Assembly (NCBI GenBank): GCA_002722055.1
Contig: PBKD01000007.1
Span: forward strand, 124,001 to 188,000
Direction of reading: 5' to 3'
Origin: Rhodospirillaceae bacterium
Lineage (GTDB): Bacteria > Pseudomonadota > Alphaproteobacteria > SHVP01
Length of the DNA stretch: 64,000 nt
How positions within the stretch are numbered: the stretch's first letter is position 1; every line of letters starts with the position of its first letter. The notes beneath the pieces are model-generated. The model was not told the DNA's origin and searched no databases. It worked only from the letters and a program-made list of their open reading frames with translations. The translations under genes and the position numbers were made by a program. Of this stretch, positions 25,715 to 36,095 are shown in pieces.

Positions 25715-26983
25715 ATGGCTGGAGGCCCTAGACGACAATATAATAACCCAATAATTCGATGGATTGAATACCGTCTCCCAATAGTAAGTACTATGGAAGC
25801 AACTCTAGGAAGAGATATGCCCACACCCAGAAATCTTAATTATTGGTGGTCGATGGGTATGATATTAACTGTCGCTCTAGCAATTCAAATTTTGACTGGA
25901 ATTTTTTTAGCAATGCATTACGTGCCCACAGCTGAAGGTGCATTTGATTCTGTCGAGAGAATAATGAGGGATGTCAATAATGGTTGGATGATAAGATATA
26001 TGCACGCTAACGGTGCATCACTTTTTTTTGCTGCAGTTTATATTCATATTATGAGGGGACTTTATTATGGATCTTACAAAGCACCGAGAGAGTTATTATG
26101 GATACTTGGTGTTTTACTTCTTTTTATAATGATGGCAACAGCATTCATTGGTTATGTTTTACCTTGGGGACAAATGAGTTTTTGGGGTGCAACAGTTATC
26201 ACTAACCTTTTCTCGGCAATACCCCTAATTGGTGAGACACTAACCACCTGGATTTGGGGAGGCTTTGCTGTTGATAATCCAACTTTGAACAGGTTTTTTA
26301 GTCTTCACTATTTGTTGCCTTTTGTTATTGCTGGGATTACAGTTTTACATATTTGGGCCCTTCATGTTCATGGTCCTTCAAACCCATTGGGAATAAGTCC
26401 TAAAGGTAAACACGATACACTTCCATACCATCCTTATTATACAACAAAATACTTAACTGTTTTTGGTATAACTTTGATAATTTTTGCCTTTTTTGTATTT
26501 TATGAGCCTTTATACTTAAATCATCCTGACTCATTTAAGCCGGCAGATCCTCTTTCTACTCCATCACATATAGTTCCTGAATGGTATTTCTTGCCTTTCT
26601 ATGCAATTTTAAGGGCTATACCAGACAAACTAGGTGGAGTTATTATGTTTATAGCTTCAGTGGCTATTCTTTTTCTTGTTCCGTTTTTAGATACTTCCAA
26701 AGTTAGGTCCGCAAGGTTCAGGCCAATCTACAAACAATTTTATTGGATCTTTATAGCTGATGTTCTTCTCCTAGGCTGGTGTGGCTCTCAGCCTGCTGGT
26801 GGAATAGCACTTTTACTAGCTAGGCTAGGTACAGTTTATTATTTTGCTCACTTCCTATTGGTTATGCCATTAGTAGGTTGGTTTGAGAAACCTCGCGCAA
26901 TTCCTGAGGGAATAAGTAAACCAGTTATTCCAAAAGAACGCGCTGGATTCACCGCTGAGACATCTCCGGAGGCAGCAGAATGA
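25715..26983 (+). CDS. petB: Cytochrome b of the bc1 complex
   Basis: 422 residues with about eight transmembrane helices. Heme ligands are the pairs H97/H111 and H198/H212. The quinol-oxidation (Qo) loop carries PEWY at 288-291. The preceding [17 protein letters not shown] segment is nearly invariant in the family. It lies 11 bases after petA and overlaps petC by four bases. It catalyses ubiquinol oxidation and the Q cycle in the inner membrane. Confidence 0.98.
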   Translation: MAGGPRRQYNNPIIRWIEYRLPIVSTMEATLGRDMPTPRNLNYWWSMGMILTVALAIQILTGIFLAMHYVPTAEGAFDSVERIMRDVNNGWMIRYMHANGASLFFAAVYIHIMRGLYYGSYKAPRELLWILGVLLLFIMMATAFIGYVLPWGQMSFWGATVITNLFSAIPLIGETLTTWIWGGFAVDNPTLNRFFSLHYLLPFVIAGITVLHIWALHVHGPSNPLGISPKGKHDTLPYHPYYTTKYLTVFGITLIIFAFFVFYEPLYLNHPDSFKPADPLSTPSHIVPEWYFLPFYAILRAIPDKLGGVIMFIASVAILFLVPFLDTSKVRSARFRPIYKQFYWIFIADVLLLGWCGSQPAGGIALLLARLGTVYYFAHFLLVMPLVGWFEKPRAIPEGISKPVIPKERAGFTAETSPEAAE

Positions 26984-27750
26984 AACTAAATTACTATCTA
27001 AAGATCATTTTTCCTATTTCTATTATTTTAGTAACTAACTTCGCTTTTGCTGCAGGCGATGCTCCAGTCCCTCCTAAGCGTCAATGGTCTTTTAACGGTA
27101 TGTTTGGGACTTTTGAGAGGGATAAATTACAAAGAGGTTTCAAGGTATACCAGGAAGTATGCGCAAGTTGTCATTCACTAAAATATATTAACTTTAGAAA
27201 CTTAACTGAAATTGGTTTTACTAATGATGAAGCTAAATTTATTGCTTCTCAAGCAACCGTCCCAGGTGGTATTGACGACGAAGGTGAAGCCTTTGAAAGG
27301 CCAGGCCGTCTATCAGATCCTCTCCCCAGGCCTTTTCCAAACGATAATGCAGCTAGAGCGGCTAATGGTGGTGCTTTGCCGCCAGATCTATCATTAATTA
27401 CAAAAAATAGAAATTATGGGCCTAATTATATATTTGCTCTTCTAACTGGTTATGTCGATCCACCAGATGGGTATGAATTATCTCCTGGCATGAGTTATAA
27501 TGAATGGTATCCAGGCCATCAGATAGCGATGGCGTCGCCTTTATCGGATGAAATCGTTGATTATCCCGATGGAACAAAAGCTACTATAAGTCAAATGGCT
27601 GAAGATATTACTCATTTCCTTCATTGGGCAGCTAATCCAGAACTGGAAGAGAGGCACTCTCTTGGATTTCAGGTTTTAATTTTTTTAACACTTCTTACTG
27701 TACTTTTTTGGTTTGTAAAGAGAGCGGTCTGGAGAAAAATAGACCACTAA
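26980..27750 (+). CDS. petC: Cytochrome c1 of the bc1 complex
   Basis: 256 residues. A cleavable signal (residues 1-25, ending AFA) precedes the mature periplasmic protein. The heme-c motif is CASCH at 61-65, followed by [10 protein letters not shown] late Met in [10 protein letters not shown] is the probable axial ligand. A C-terminal membrane anchor spans about 232-250. Start overlaps the petB stop (ATGA). Completes petABC. Confidence 0.97.
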   Translation: MKLNYYLKIIFPISIILVTNFAFAAGDAPVPPKRQWSFNGMFGTFERDKLQRGFKVYQEVCASCHSLKYINFRNLTEIGFTNDEAKFIASQATVPGGIDDEGEAFERPGRLSDPLPRPFPNDNAARAANGGALPPDLSLITKNRNYGPNYIFALLTGYVDPPDGYELSPGMSYNEWYPGHQIAMASPLSDEIVDYPDGTKATISQMAEDITHFLHWAANPELEERHSLGFQVLIFLTLLTVLFWFVKRAVWRKIDH

Positions 27751-27795
27751 TTTATGCAAAAAATTTTTTTATAATTAAAAATAAGGTCGATCATA

Positions 27796-28668
27796 TTGTT
27801 AGGAATTATTGGTGGGTCAGGTTTGTATGATATTGAGGGTTTGACTCATATCGAATGGCTAGATGTTGAATCTGCTTTTGGAAAACCTTCCGATAGACTT
27901 CTCAAGGGCAAGTTAAATGGTTCTGATATTGTTTTCTTACCAAGGCATGGGAGAGAACATACCCTTTCCCCATCAAAAATTAATTATAGGGCTAATATTG
28001 ATGTTCTCAAAAAAGTTGGGGTCAATAGTATAGTTTCAGTATCAGCTGTAGGGTCACTTAGTGATAAACTAAATCCTGGTTCAGTAGTTATTGTAGATCA
28101 ATTTATTGATAGAACTTTTGCAAGAGAAAAATCATTTTTTTCGGATTGCATTGCTGCCCATGTTTCCATGGCTGACCCAGTTTGCGCATGTTTAGCAGAA
28201 AAAATAGAAATTTCTGCTAAAAAATTTACTCAAGATGTAACAAAAGGAGGGACTTACCTGGTAATGGAGGGGCCACAATTTTCAACAAGGGCAGAGTCAA
28301 GACTCTATAGGTCGTGGCAGTGTGATGTAATTGGAATGACGAACATGCCAGAAGCAAAGTTAGCAAGAGAAGCAGAGATTTGCTATGCAACTATTGCAAT
28401 GGTAACGGATTATGATTGCTGGCACCCTGATCATGATGATGTAGACGTAAATGAAGTAATAAAAAATTTGAAAAATAATATTCATATAGCAAAAAAAATC
28501 ATCCACGATTTAGTTGTTTCTTTAGATATTAATTTTGCAACAAAATGTGATCGTGGTTGCAATAATTCTTTAGATAATGCAGTGATGACCTCTCCAAGTT
28601 CTTTTAGGCAAGATACTTTAAAAGCACTTGAAGCCGTTGCTGGAAGAGTGCTAAAAAAAGAAAATTAA
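27796..28668 (+). CDS. mtnP: S-methyl-5'-thioadenosine phosphorylase
   Basis: 290 residues. It cleaves methylthioadenosine to adenine and methylthioribose-1-phosphate for salvage. The phosphate and substrate loops IIGGSGLYDI, LPRHGREHTLSPS and the signature MTNMPEAKLAREAEICYA identify the MTAP branch of the PNP family rather than general purine phosphorylases. It opens at a TTG. It sits 45 bases after petC and may share its transcript. Confidence 0.94.
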   Translation: MLGIIGGSGLYDIEGLTHIEWLDVESAFGKPSDRLLKGKLNGSDIVFLPRHGREHTLSPSKINYRANIDVLKKVGVNSIVSVSAVGSLSDKLNPGSVVIVDQFIDRTFAREKSFFSDCIAAHVSMADPVCACLAEKIEISAKKFTQDVTKGGTYLVMEGPQFSTRAESRLYRSWQCDVIGMTNMPEAKLAREAEICYATIAMVTDYDCWHPDHDDVDVNEVIKNLKNNIHIAKKIIHDLVVSLDINFATKCDRGCNNSLDNAVMTSPSSFRQDTLKALEAVAGRVLKKEN

Positions 28669-28674
28669 TATTTT

Positions 28675-29343
28675 TTATAAGTTGTTATCTAAAAATTCTA
28701 ATGTACGTTCTAGTGCTAGCTTAGAGCTATTAGCGTCATAACTTTTTCTTAAATCACAGTTGAAGCCATGATCTGCGTTCTCGTATAAGTGACATTTTAC
28801 GTCAGGGTGTTCATCCATAATTTTTGTAACATCTGATAGAGGTATAGTTGAATCTTTTTCACCAAAATGGAGCATACATGGTACATTTGGTTTCTCTTTA
28901 ACAAAGTTTATTATATTTCCTCCATAGTACCCTACAGAAGCATTAATACCAGAGTCTCTTGTTGCTGCTATCCATGCTATTGAACCGCCCATACAATAAC
29001 CAACTAATCCTACGCTACCATAGTCTCTAATAAAATTAGCTGTAGCTCTTATGTCGACAATTGAATCATCCCAAGAGAATTTAGATTTTAACGATTTTCC
29101 TTTTTCAACTGAGTTTGATGAGTAATCTAAATCAATGTCTTTTTCAATCCTATCAAAAAAAGCTGGAGCTATTGTCGCGTAACCTCTTGTTGCAAAATTA
29201 TTTGTTAAGTTTTGAATATGTTTATTTACACCAAAAATTTCTTGCACAATTATTATAGCAGCTTTACTAGGTCCGCTTGGCGTTGAGAGATAAGCACTAA
29301 ATTCATGTCCGTCAGATGCTGTTATTGATATTTTTTCACCCAT
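28675..29343 (-). CDS. Dienelactone hydrolase family protein
   Basis: 222 residues, alpha/beta hydrolase. The nucleophile is the Cys in LVGYCMGGS, with the rest of the triad in HFGEKDSTIP (Asp) and ADHGFNCD (His). This Cys-Asp-His set is that of carboxymethylenebutenolidase-like enzymes. No chlorocatechol genes are near, so a broad esterase or lactonase role is more likely than aromatic degradation. Converges on mtnP with 6 bases between. Confidence 0.86.
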   Translation of the reverse strand: MGEKISITASDGHEFSAYLSTPSGPSKAAIIIVQEIFGVNKHIQNLTNNFATRGYATIAPAFFDRIEKDIDLDYSSNSVEKGKSLKSKFSWDDSIVDIRATANFIRDYGSVGLVGYCMGGSIAWIAATRDSGINASVGYYGGNIINFVKEKPNVPCMLHFGEKDSTIPLSDVTKIMDEHPDVKCHLYENADHGFNCDLRKSYDANSSKLALERTLEFLDNNL

Positions 29344-29366
29344 TGATTTTCCTTATATTCAAATAT

Positions 29367-29825
29367 TTATTTGGTTATATTAACTGGATTTTTAACGGGA
29401 ACAAAGCCATTAGTGTACATAGTAAGTACTGTCTCATGATTTTGGTTAATTACTTCACAAAAATTTTTAATAATACCTCTATTTGGTTTTGATTTAGAAC
29501 GCCTGATAGATGATACAGTAACCCTAACAGATAGAGTATCTCCAGGTTTTACAGGTTTTAGCCAGCTTATATTATCTACTCCAGGGGATGGCATTCCATT
29601 TCCTCCATCGAGGTACTCATCTACAAAAAGTCTCATAAAAATTGCACATGTATGCCAACCGCTAGCAATTAGAGTTCCAATAGCTGATGTTTTTGCTTTT
29701 TCTTTATCAGTATGAAAAGGTTGGGGGTCAAATTTTTTTCCGAAATCTATAATTTCTTCTTCTGTAATAGAGTATTTGCCAAAACTCTGTTCATCTCCAA
29801 TTTGAATATCTTCAAAATATCTCAT
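29367..29825 (-). CDS. MaoC-like hot-dog dehydratase
   Basis: 152 residues. It begins RYFEDIQIGDEQSFG, the usual MaoC start, and carries FDPQPFHTDKEKAK with the catalytic Asp/His pair of R-specific enoyl-CoA hydratases, and then ASGWHTCAIFMRL. The ATG at 29825 has AGGGG upstream. An earlier in-frame ATG at 29840 overlaps the ychF stop and is less likely. Probable substrate: a 2-enoyl-CoA or related thioester. Cotranscribed with ychF. Confidence 0.86.
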   Translation of the reverse strand: MRYFEDIQIGDEQSFGKYSITEEEIIDFGKKFDPQPFHTDKEKAKTSAIGTLIASGWHTCAIFMRLFVDEYLDGGNGMPSPGVDNISWLKPVKPGDTLSVRVTVSSIRRSKSKPNRGIIKNFCEVINQNHETVLTMYTNGFVPVKNPVNITK

Positions 29826-29832
29826 GACACCC

Positions 29833-30933
29833 CTACACATTAAACCTAAATGTTATTACATCACCGTCTTGAACGATATAATCTTTACCTTCTGAACGCA
29901 TTTTACCCTGATTCTTAGATTCTAACTCACCATTACAATTAATGTAATCACTATAAGCTATAGTTTCTGCTCGAATAAAGCCTCTTTCAAAATCAGTATG
30001 AATTTTTCCTGCTGCCCTAGATGCATTTGTACCGTTTGTAATATTCCAAGCTTTTGTTTCTTTTGGACCTGAAGTAAAGAAAGTAATTAAATTTAAAAGA
30101 CTATAGCCTGATTTAATAATTCTTGTCAGGCCACTTTCTGAAATATTTAATTCTTCAAGAAATAGTTTCTTTTCATCAAGTTCTTTAATTAATGAAATTT
30201 GTGATTCAATTTCTGCAGAAATTATAATTGATTCTCGCTTATATTTTTCAGCATATAAATAAATTTCATTAGAATATTCATTACCATTGATAATGCTATT
30301 TTCATCTACATTGCAAACATAAATTATAGGCTTAGAGGTTATTAAATTTAATTTGTTAATTTCATTAAACTCTTTATTTGTAAAATTAGAAATATTCACT
30401 GGCTCACCTTTTTTTAATAAATCAATAGCTTTATCTATGACTTCTAATAATGATTTATTTTCTTTATCAGTAATATTTAATTTTTTTTTGTTTGATAATT
30501 TTATTTTCTCTAACATATCTAGATCTGCTAGCATTAGTTCTGTCTCAACTATTTCTAAATCATCTAATGGGTTAATTTGATTGTTTACATGTGTAATATT
30601 TTTATCATCAAAACATCTTAAAACATGGATAACTGCATCCACCTGTCTAATATGAGATAGGAATTTGTTGCCTAACCCCTCACCTTTGCTAGCTCCCTTG
30701 ACTAAGCCAGCGATGTCAGAAAAATCTAAAGTGGTTGGGAGTTTTTGTTTAGAATTGTTAATCTTTGACAATTTCTCTATTCTCTCATCTGGCACGAATA
30801 CTCTACCCTGATTAGGTTCTATTGTACAAAAAGGGTAATTGGCGGCCTCTGCCGAAGAAGAAGAAGTTAGAGCATTAAATATTGTTGATTTCCCCACATT
30901 TGGTAATCCTACTATTCCGCATTTAAAACCCAT
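29833..30933 (-). CDS. ychF: YchF/Obg-family redox-regulated ATPase
   Basis: 366 residues. P-loop GLPNVGKST at the N-terminus, switch II DIAGLVKGASKGEGLG, an NVDE in place of the G4 NKxD (the change that favours ATP over GTP), and a C-terminal TGS domain with FIRAETIAY. Ribosome-associated and universally conserved. First gene of a minus-strand pair with the MaoC gene, and 37 bases downstream of pth. Confidence 0.96.
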   Translation of the reverse strand: MGFKCGIVGLPNVGKSTIFNALTSSSSAEAANYPFCTIEPNQGRVFVPDERIEKLSKINNSKQKLPTTLDFSDIAGLVKGASKGEGLGNKFLSHIRQVDAVIHVLRCFDDKNITHVNNQINPLDDLEIVETELMLADLDMLEKIKLSNKKKLNITDKENKSLLEVIDKAIDLLKKGEPVNISNFTNKEFNEINKLNLITSKPIIYVCNVDENSIINGNEYSNEIYLYAEKYKRESIIISAEIESQISLIKELDEKKLFLEELNISESGLTRIIKSGYSLLNLITFFTSGPKETKAWNITNGTNASRAAGKIHTDFERGFIRAETIAYSDYINCNGELESKNQGKMRSEGKDYIVQDGDVITFRFNV

Positions 30934-30970
30934 TCAAACTCCTTTTAACTTATAAATTATTTAATTGAGG

Positions 30971-31522
30971 TTATTTTGATTCTTCGTTAAAGAGGTTTAT
31001 TTCATTATTCATTAAAAAATAAATATTTTCTCTAATATATGTTATATTTTTTTCAAGGAGATTAAATTCATCTTCTTTGAAATTTTCTAAAACATATTTG
31101 CTTACATAATCTTTTCCTGGATGACCTATTCCAATTCTTATTCTTAAATAGTTGTTTCCAATAAGTTTACTTATATTATTTAGTCCTTTGTGGCCAGCGT
31201 TACCCCCAGAAAACTTTGCTTTTATTTTTCCGATAGATAGATCTAGGTCATCATGAATGACAATAATATTTTCAGTTGGAATTTTAAGATAGTTTTTTAT
31301 TTGTAAAACAGATTCTCCAGAAAGATTCATGAAGGTTGATGGCTTCAAAAAAATAACAGATTTATTATTTATCAATCCTGTTGAAATAGAACCTTTAAAT
31401 TTTTTTTTCCAAGAGCTTGAGCCAATATTGGAAACTAATTCATCAACAACAATATAACCAGCATTATGTCTGTTTTGTGAATATTCTTTTCCGGGGTTAC
31501 CAAGTCCAACTATTGAGTACAT
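30971..31522 (-). CDS. pth: Peptidyl-tRNA hydrolase
   Basis: 183 residues. It recycles peptidyl-tRNA dropped from ribosomes. Active-site residues are in GLGNPGKEYSQNRHNAGY (Asn and catalytic His), FMNLSGESV and VIHDDLDL (Asp), and GGNAGHKGLNNI. It follows rplY by 17 bases, the conserved rplY-pth-ychF order of alphaproteobacteria. Confidence 0.96.
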   Translation of the reverse strand: MYSIVGLGNPGKEYSQNRHNAGYIVVDELVSNIGSSSWKKKFKGSISTGLINNKSVIFLKPSTFMNLSGESVLQIKNYLKIPTENIIVIHDDLDLSIGKIKAKFSGGNAGHKGLNNISKLIGNNYLRIRIGIGHPGKDYVSKYVLENFKEDEFNLLEKNITYIRENIYFLMNNEINLFNEESK

Positions 31523-31539
31523 TAATTTTACTGGTTAGT

Positions 31540-32217
31540 TTAGTCTTCTTTTTTCTTTTCAGTGTCACTGGAAGTTTTATCTGCCTCTGTCTCTGTCTCA
31601 GTCTCTGATGCTGTGTCACTATCAGACTCCGAAGCAGTTTCTTCTTCTTGCACAACAGTAGGCGCTGCAATAGTTGCTATAATAAAATCTCTTTTAATTA
31701 TAGGTTTTGTTCCGTCTGGTAAGTCGATGTTGCTGATTCTTATAGAATCACCAATTTCCAGTCCTGACAAAGATGCAATAATATATTCAGGAATTGATGC
31801 AGCCTTACAGCTTAATTCTACAGAACGTCTGACAACATTTAAAACTCCACCTTTCTTAATACCAGGGGAATCTGTATCATTTTCAAATTGGACATTAACG
31901 TTAACTGCAATTCTTGTATTTTCAGTAACTCGCAAAAAATCTATATGTAGTGGTTGATCTGTAACAGGATGGTATTGAATATCACGCGGAACAACTGTTT
32001 CAATATTTCCTTCTATATCAACAGTATAAAGCTTACTAAAGAAGTTCCCTTTTTGTAGCTCGGATTTTAAAATTTTACCTTCAATATTAAGATGAACTGG
32101 TTTTTTTGTTCCACCGTAGACAACCCCAGGTGTCTGGCCATTACTTCGGTGAGCATTAACATTCTCTTTACCAGCCTTTTTTCTATTTTGGGCTGAAATT
32201 GTTGTATGCCCATCCAT
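31540..32217 (-). CDS. rplY: 50S ribosomal protein L25/general stress protein Ctc
   Basis: 225 residues, the long Ctc-type L25. The 5S-rRNA-binding domain is at the N-terminus (ISAQNRKKAGKENVNAHR, then NGQTPGVVYGG) and the beta-rich TL5 domain covers about 95-185. From about residue 190 a tail of Glu, Asp, Ser and Thr follows, ending in lysines and KED, a strongly acidic low-complexity extension. Upstream gene of pth. Confidence 0.94.
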   Translation of the reverse strand: MDGHTTISAQNRKKAGKENVNAHRSNGQTPGVVYGGTKKPVHLNIEGKILKSELQKGNFFSKLYTVDIEGNIETVVPRDIQYHPVTDQPLHIDFLRVTENTRIAVNVNVQFENDTDSPGIKKGGVLNVVRRSVELSCKAASIPEYIIASLSGLEIGDSIRISNIDLPDGTKPIIKRDFIIATIAAPTVVQEEETASESDSDTASETETETEADKTSSDTEKKKED

Positions 32218-32325
32218 TATTACTCTCCATATATATTTTTAGATAGATATTAGGGTATAAAATTTTAAAACAAATAATGTTTTTATACTTTTTTTTAGAG
32301 AATTAATAGTAAAATTTGATAAAAA

Positions 32326-33258
32326 TCAATCAAAAAGACTTGAAACGGACGTTTCTTCACTAATTCTCCTTATAGCTTCTGCTATTAGGGGAGCTATTGT
32401 TAATTGTTTAATATTTTCAGAAACTTTTAACGCCTCAGTTGCAATTATACTATCAGTGGTAATTAAAGCATTAAGTGAACTCCCATTTACCTTTGCAATA
32501 GCTCCTCCAGAAAGAACCCCATGAGTAATATATGCAACTACTGATCTAGCGCCTTTTTCCATCAGAACATTCGCTGCATTACATAAAGTCCCAGCAGAGT
32601 CCACAATATCATCAATTAATATACAATCCCGTTCATTCACATCCCCAATAATATTCATTACGGTGGATATTCCCGCTTTTTCCCTTCTTTTATCAACAAT
32701 AGCTAATTCAGCATTGAATCTACTTGCAACTGCACGTGCTCTGCCAACACCACCTGCATCTGGTGAAACAAAGGTGAGTTTTTCTGTTGTATAATTTTTA
32801 CTAATATCATTAGCAAAAATTGGAGCTGTAGATAAATTATCTGTTGGAATATCAAAGAACCCCTGTATTTGCCCCGCATGAAGATCCAGTGTAAGTATTC
32901 TATTTGCTCCAGCCTCTGTAATTAAATTTGCAACGAGTTTTGCTGAAATAGGTGTTCTTGAGCCAGATTTTCTATCCTGTCTAGCATAACCAAAGTAAGG
33001 TATTACGGCTGTTATTCTCCTCGCAGAAGCTCTTTTTATTGCGTCAATCATAACTAGAAGCTCCATCAAGTTATCATTAGCTGGATAGGAAGTTGACTGA
33101 ATAGCAAAAACATCTTCCCCCCTCATATTTTCATCTATCTCAACGAATACTTCCATATCAGCAAATCTTTTGATACTTGCTTTCACAAGAGACATATTTA
33201 GATATTTAGCAATATCTTCTGATAGTTTATTATTGCTATTTCCCGCTATAAGTTTCAT
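32326..33258 (-). CDS. prs: Ribose-phosphate pyrophosphokinase
   Basis: 310 residues, the usual length. It makes PRPP from ribose 5-phosphate and ATP for nucleotide, histidine and tryptophan synthesis. The binding site is [10 protein letters not shown], the metal site [14 protein letters not shown], the flexible catalytic loop [10 protein letters not shown] and the PRPP loop [12 protein letters not shown] 108-base gap separates it from rplY, so it may have its own transcript or be read through from upstream genes. Confidence 0.97.
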   Translation of the reverse strand: MKLIAGNSNNKLSEDIAKYLNMSLVKASIKRFADMEVFVEIDENMRGEDVFAIQSTSYPANDNLMELLVMIDAIKRASARRITAVIPYFGYARQDRKSGSRTPISAKLVANLITEAGANRILTLDLHAGQIQGFFDIPTDNLSTAPIFANDISKNYTTEKLTFVSPDAGGVGRARAVASRFNAELAIVDKRREKAGISTVMNIIGDVNERDCILIDDIVDSAGTLCNAANVLMEKGARSVVAYITHGVLSGGAIAKVNGSSLNALITTDSIIATEALKVSENIKQLTIAPLIAEAIRRISEETSVSSLFD

Positions 33259-33351
33259 TTATATTATAACCCAAAAGTAGTTAAATAGATAAAATACAAA
33301 TTTATCAATTTGTTTTAAAGCTGTAAAATATAAAATTGATTTTAATATAAA

Positions 33352-34125
33352 TTAATCAACTATTGAAAGAATAGTTAGCTGTCTACCACAATCTGACTCT
33401 TTTTTATGGAAACTTCTTCTGTAGCTAAAAAAGTTGTTTTCGTTTGAGTAGGTATCAATATCAAGGATATATATATTTTTTAGTTCATTATTTAATAATT
33501 TTACCTTTATAAACAAAGGAAGGTTAAAGAAAACACTTTTATTATTTTTAAAAATAAAATAATCCTGAAAATTTTCTTCAGTATTTTTAAATTTGTTTAT
33601 GAAGTCATTCTTCACCTGATATGATTTCGGAGAAATACATGGTCCTATTGCAGCAATTAAATCTTTTTTCTCTGAGCCCATATCTATAAATTTTTCTATA
33701 GTATTTTCAACGATTCCATTCAATATCCCTTTCCATCCACAATGAACATTGGCAATTATTTTTTTATTTTTATCTACTATGAGTAAAGGTGCGCAATCAG
33801 CAGTTAAAATACCTAATACTATTCCTTTTTTATTAGTAATTAGTGCGTCAGCATATATTTTTATATTAAAATTTTTATTCTCTATCATCCATACTTTATT
33901 TCCATGAACTTGGTTAGGAATATAGAGTTTAGAATTTTGAATATTTAAAGATTTCAAAATTTGATTTCTATTTTTTAAAACATTTTGCTTGTTATCAGAA
34001 GATCCGAGAGAGCAATTTAAAGACTTAAAGACACCATTTGAAAAGCCACCATTTCTAGTAAAAAAACCATGCTTCAACCAAGGAATGTCAGTTAAATTTT
34101 GAGAGGTAAAGAATTTTTTATGCAT
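33352..34125 (-). CDS. pgeF: Peptidoglycan editing factor PgeF (YfiH/DUF152, LACC1-like)
   Basis: 257 residues. The laccase-domain zinc/catalytic residues are visible in TADCAPLLIVD (Cys), NVHCGWKGIL (His) and AIGPCISPKSYQV, the family core. Characterised members hydrolyse misincorporated amino acids from peptidoglycan precursors or act as purine nucleoside enzymes. The start overlaps the midA-like stop by one base (TAATG), so the two are coupled. Confidence 0.93.
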   Translation of the reverse strand: MHKKFFTSQNLTDIPWLKHGFFTRNGGFSNGVFKSLNCSLGSSDNKQNVLKNRNQILKSLNIQNSKLYIPNQVHGNKVWMIENKNFNIKIYADALITNKKGIVLGILTADCAPLLIVDKNKKIIANVHCGWKGILNGIVENTIEKFIDMGSEKKDLIAAIGPCISPKSYQVKNDFINKFKNTEENFQDYFIFKNNKSVFFNLPLFIKVKLLNNELKNIYILDIDTYSNENNFFSYRRSFHKKESDCGRQLTILSIVD

Positions 34126-35195
34126 TAAAACCCCGGTATATTTTCGAATAATTTATGTGAAATTGCAAAAACTTTAAATACTTCGCCCATTTCGTTGTTG
34201 TCAGTTAGTTTATCTCTCGAATTTATTAAATTATATTTCATTAAAGGATTACTATTTATTAGCATTTCTGTTCTAGGGATAATTCCCATATTATTTAAAA
34301 AAAAACCTTGGTTAATTATTCCATAATTATATATTCCAAGTCTCTCAGATAGTGATCTTAAAGCCCCAAAATTAACATATGCAGATAGATCTGTATTTCC
34401 TATATCTCTAAAAATATTTACAAACCTATGTCCAGATATAGATCTTATGGTTGATTTATAGGGATTTTTTTCATATCCATAATCTATAAATAAACCAAAT
34501 CCACCACTTGTCCTTAATTTTAAGGTTAATTCTTCAAAAAAGTAATTTAGTGATGGTGAGAATTCAAAAATAGATCCCTTAGATAAATTGTTCAAATCGG
34601 ATAAAAAATTTTTATTTACTTTATTATTAATCAAGCAAAAATCTTCTCTTTCATCTAATCCAATATATCTCTCAGCCCAGCCTTGGTCTGTTAATTCATA
34701 TTGGTGTATTGGAAATGTATCTAAGAATTCATTAGAAATTATTATGCTTGGATTATTTGGTATTGATGATAAATTTTTATGCCAAAAAATTTTAAGTTCA
34801 TTTTTTAAATTATTTTTTTGCATTCTCTGTAGATAATCACTGTTTTCTATTAAATGAATCTCTACTGAATTAATAAAATTTGGTATTATTTTTAATGTAC
34901 GTAAAACATCTTGCATCAATGTTCCGTTTCCTGGTCCTAATTCTACCAAATTAAATTTATTAGGAGATCCCATAAGAATCCAAATGTTTGCGCACCAAAT
35001 TCCAATTAACTCTCCAAAAACTTGTGAGATTTCTGGGGAAGTAATAAAGTCTCCTCTAGCACCAATTTTCTCTCTTTCATGCGCATAATAATTGAATTTA
35101 GGATTATTTGCGTGCTCTAACATAAATTGTGCAACACTAATTGGCCCACTTATTTTGATTATTTTTTTTAAGTATTCTTCAAATATATTTTTCAA
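34125..35195 (-). CDS. MidA/NDUFAF7-like SAM-dependent methyltransferase
   Basis: 356 residues. The conserved MidA region is visible: GDFITSPEISQVFGE near residue 48, LVELGPGNGTLM (SAM loop), and ISNEFLDTFPIHQ at about 138. The mitochondrial relative NDUFAF7 methylates an arginine of a complex I subunit; the bacterial target is presumed similar but unproven. Its start overlaps the lgt stop by four bases, in an lgt-midA-pgeF run. Confidence 0.92.
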   Translation of the reverse strand: MKNIFEEYLKKIIKISGPISVAQFMLEHANNPKFNYYAHEREKIGARGDFITSPEISQVFGELIGIWCANIWILMGSPNKFNLVELGPGNGTLMQDVLRTLKIIPNFINSVEIHLIENSDYLQRMQKNNLKNELKIFWHKNLSSIPNNPSIIISNEFLDTFPIHQYELTDQGWAERYIGLDEREDFCLINNKVNKNFLSDLNNLSKGSIFEFSPSLNYFFEELTLKLRTSGGFGLFIDYGYEKNPYKSTIRSISGHRFVNIFRDIGNTDLSAYVNFGALRSLSERLGIYNYGIINQGFFLNNMGIIPRTEMLINSNPLMKYNLINSRDKLTDNNEMGEVFKVFAISHKLFENIPGF

Positions 35196-36001
35196 TTTGA
35201 TTTATGTTTCCTATGAAAGTTTATAATAACTAATAATAATCCGAATATTAGAAGAGGAATTGATAATATTTGTCCCATCGAGAAAATATAGAACACATAG
35301 CCAAGATGACTGTCAGGTTCACGAAATATTTCTATAAAAATTCTAAAAATACTATAACCAGAGACAAAAATACCTGTAATCACTCCTGGTTTATATCTTA
35401 GCGTAGTAAAATTCCATAAAAGGTTTAAGATTAAAAAAAGAACTATCCCCTCAAGAAGAGCTTCATAAATTTGACTAGGGTGTCTTGGTAAATAGCCACC
35501 TAATGGAAATTCAACTGCCCAGGGAACCGAAGTTACTTTACCCCAGAGTTCCTGGTTAATAAAATTAGCTACTCTTCCAAAAAACAAACCAATTGGAGTA
35601 ACTATAGCTAACATATCAGAAATATTTAATATGTTTATTTTCCTAATTTTTGAAAAAATAATAGTACTAATCAAAACCCCTATTAAACCACCATGAAAAG
35701 ACATCCCCCCATTCCAAATTTCAACAATTTTAATTGGGTTTTGTAAATATTCCATTGGTTGATAAAATAATGCATAACCAAGCCTTCCTCCAATTATTAT
35801 ACCAAGAGTAATCCACACAACTAAGTCATCAATATTTTTTTTGGAGATAATTGCCGGGCTGTTTTTTGAAATTATTGATACATATTTCCAGCCCATAAGT
35901 ATTGATACGACATAAGCCAATCCGTACCATTTAATTGAAAACCCACCAATAGAGAAAATTTCTGGGCTTAGGTTTGGAAATGATATTGATAAAAAGTTCA
36001 T
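35192..36001 (-). CDS. lgt: Prolipoprotein diacylglyceryl transferase
   Basis: 269 residues, about seven membrane helices. It attaches diacylglycerol to the lipobox Cys of prolipoproteins at the inner membrane. Essential segments are MSFHGGLIGVLI, GRVANFINQELWG and RHPSQIYEALLEG. The ATG at 36001 has a good AGAGAAG ribosome site; the in-frame TTG 15 bases upstream lies in that site and is not the start. Divergent from ubiK. Confidence 0.97.
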   Translation of the reverse strand: MNFLSISFPNLSPEIFSIGGFSIKWYGLAYVVSILMGWKYVSIISKNSPAIISKKNIDDLVVWITLGIIIGGRLGYALFYQPMEYLQNPIKIVEIWNGGMSFHGGLIGVLISTIIFSKIRKINILNISDMLAIVTPIGLFFGRVANFINQELWGKVTSVPWAVEFPLGGYLPRHPSQIYEALLEGIVLFLILNLLWNFTTLRYKPGVITGIFVSGYSIFRIFIEIFREPDSHLGYVFYIFSMGQILSIPLLIFGLLLVIINFHRKHKSN

Positions 36002-36095
36002 AATATCTTCTCTCAAAATGTTATTGGTGGTTGAGGAATATATATTTGAGTGTTATTTTCTAATCTAACATATTATTTATTTTTTTGGAGAAGAG

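Noticed and set aside
31562-31957. 131-codon plus-strand Ser/Val-rich frame
   Set aside because: Antisense shadow of the repetitive acidic tail and barrel of rplY.
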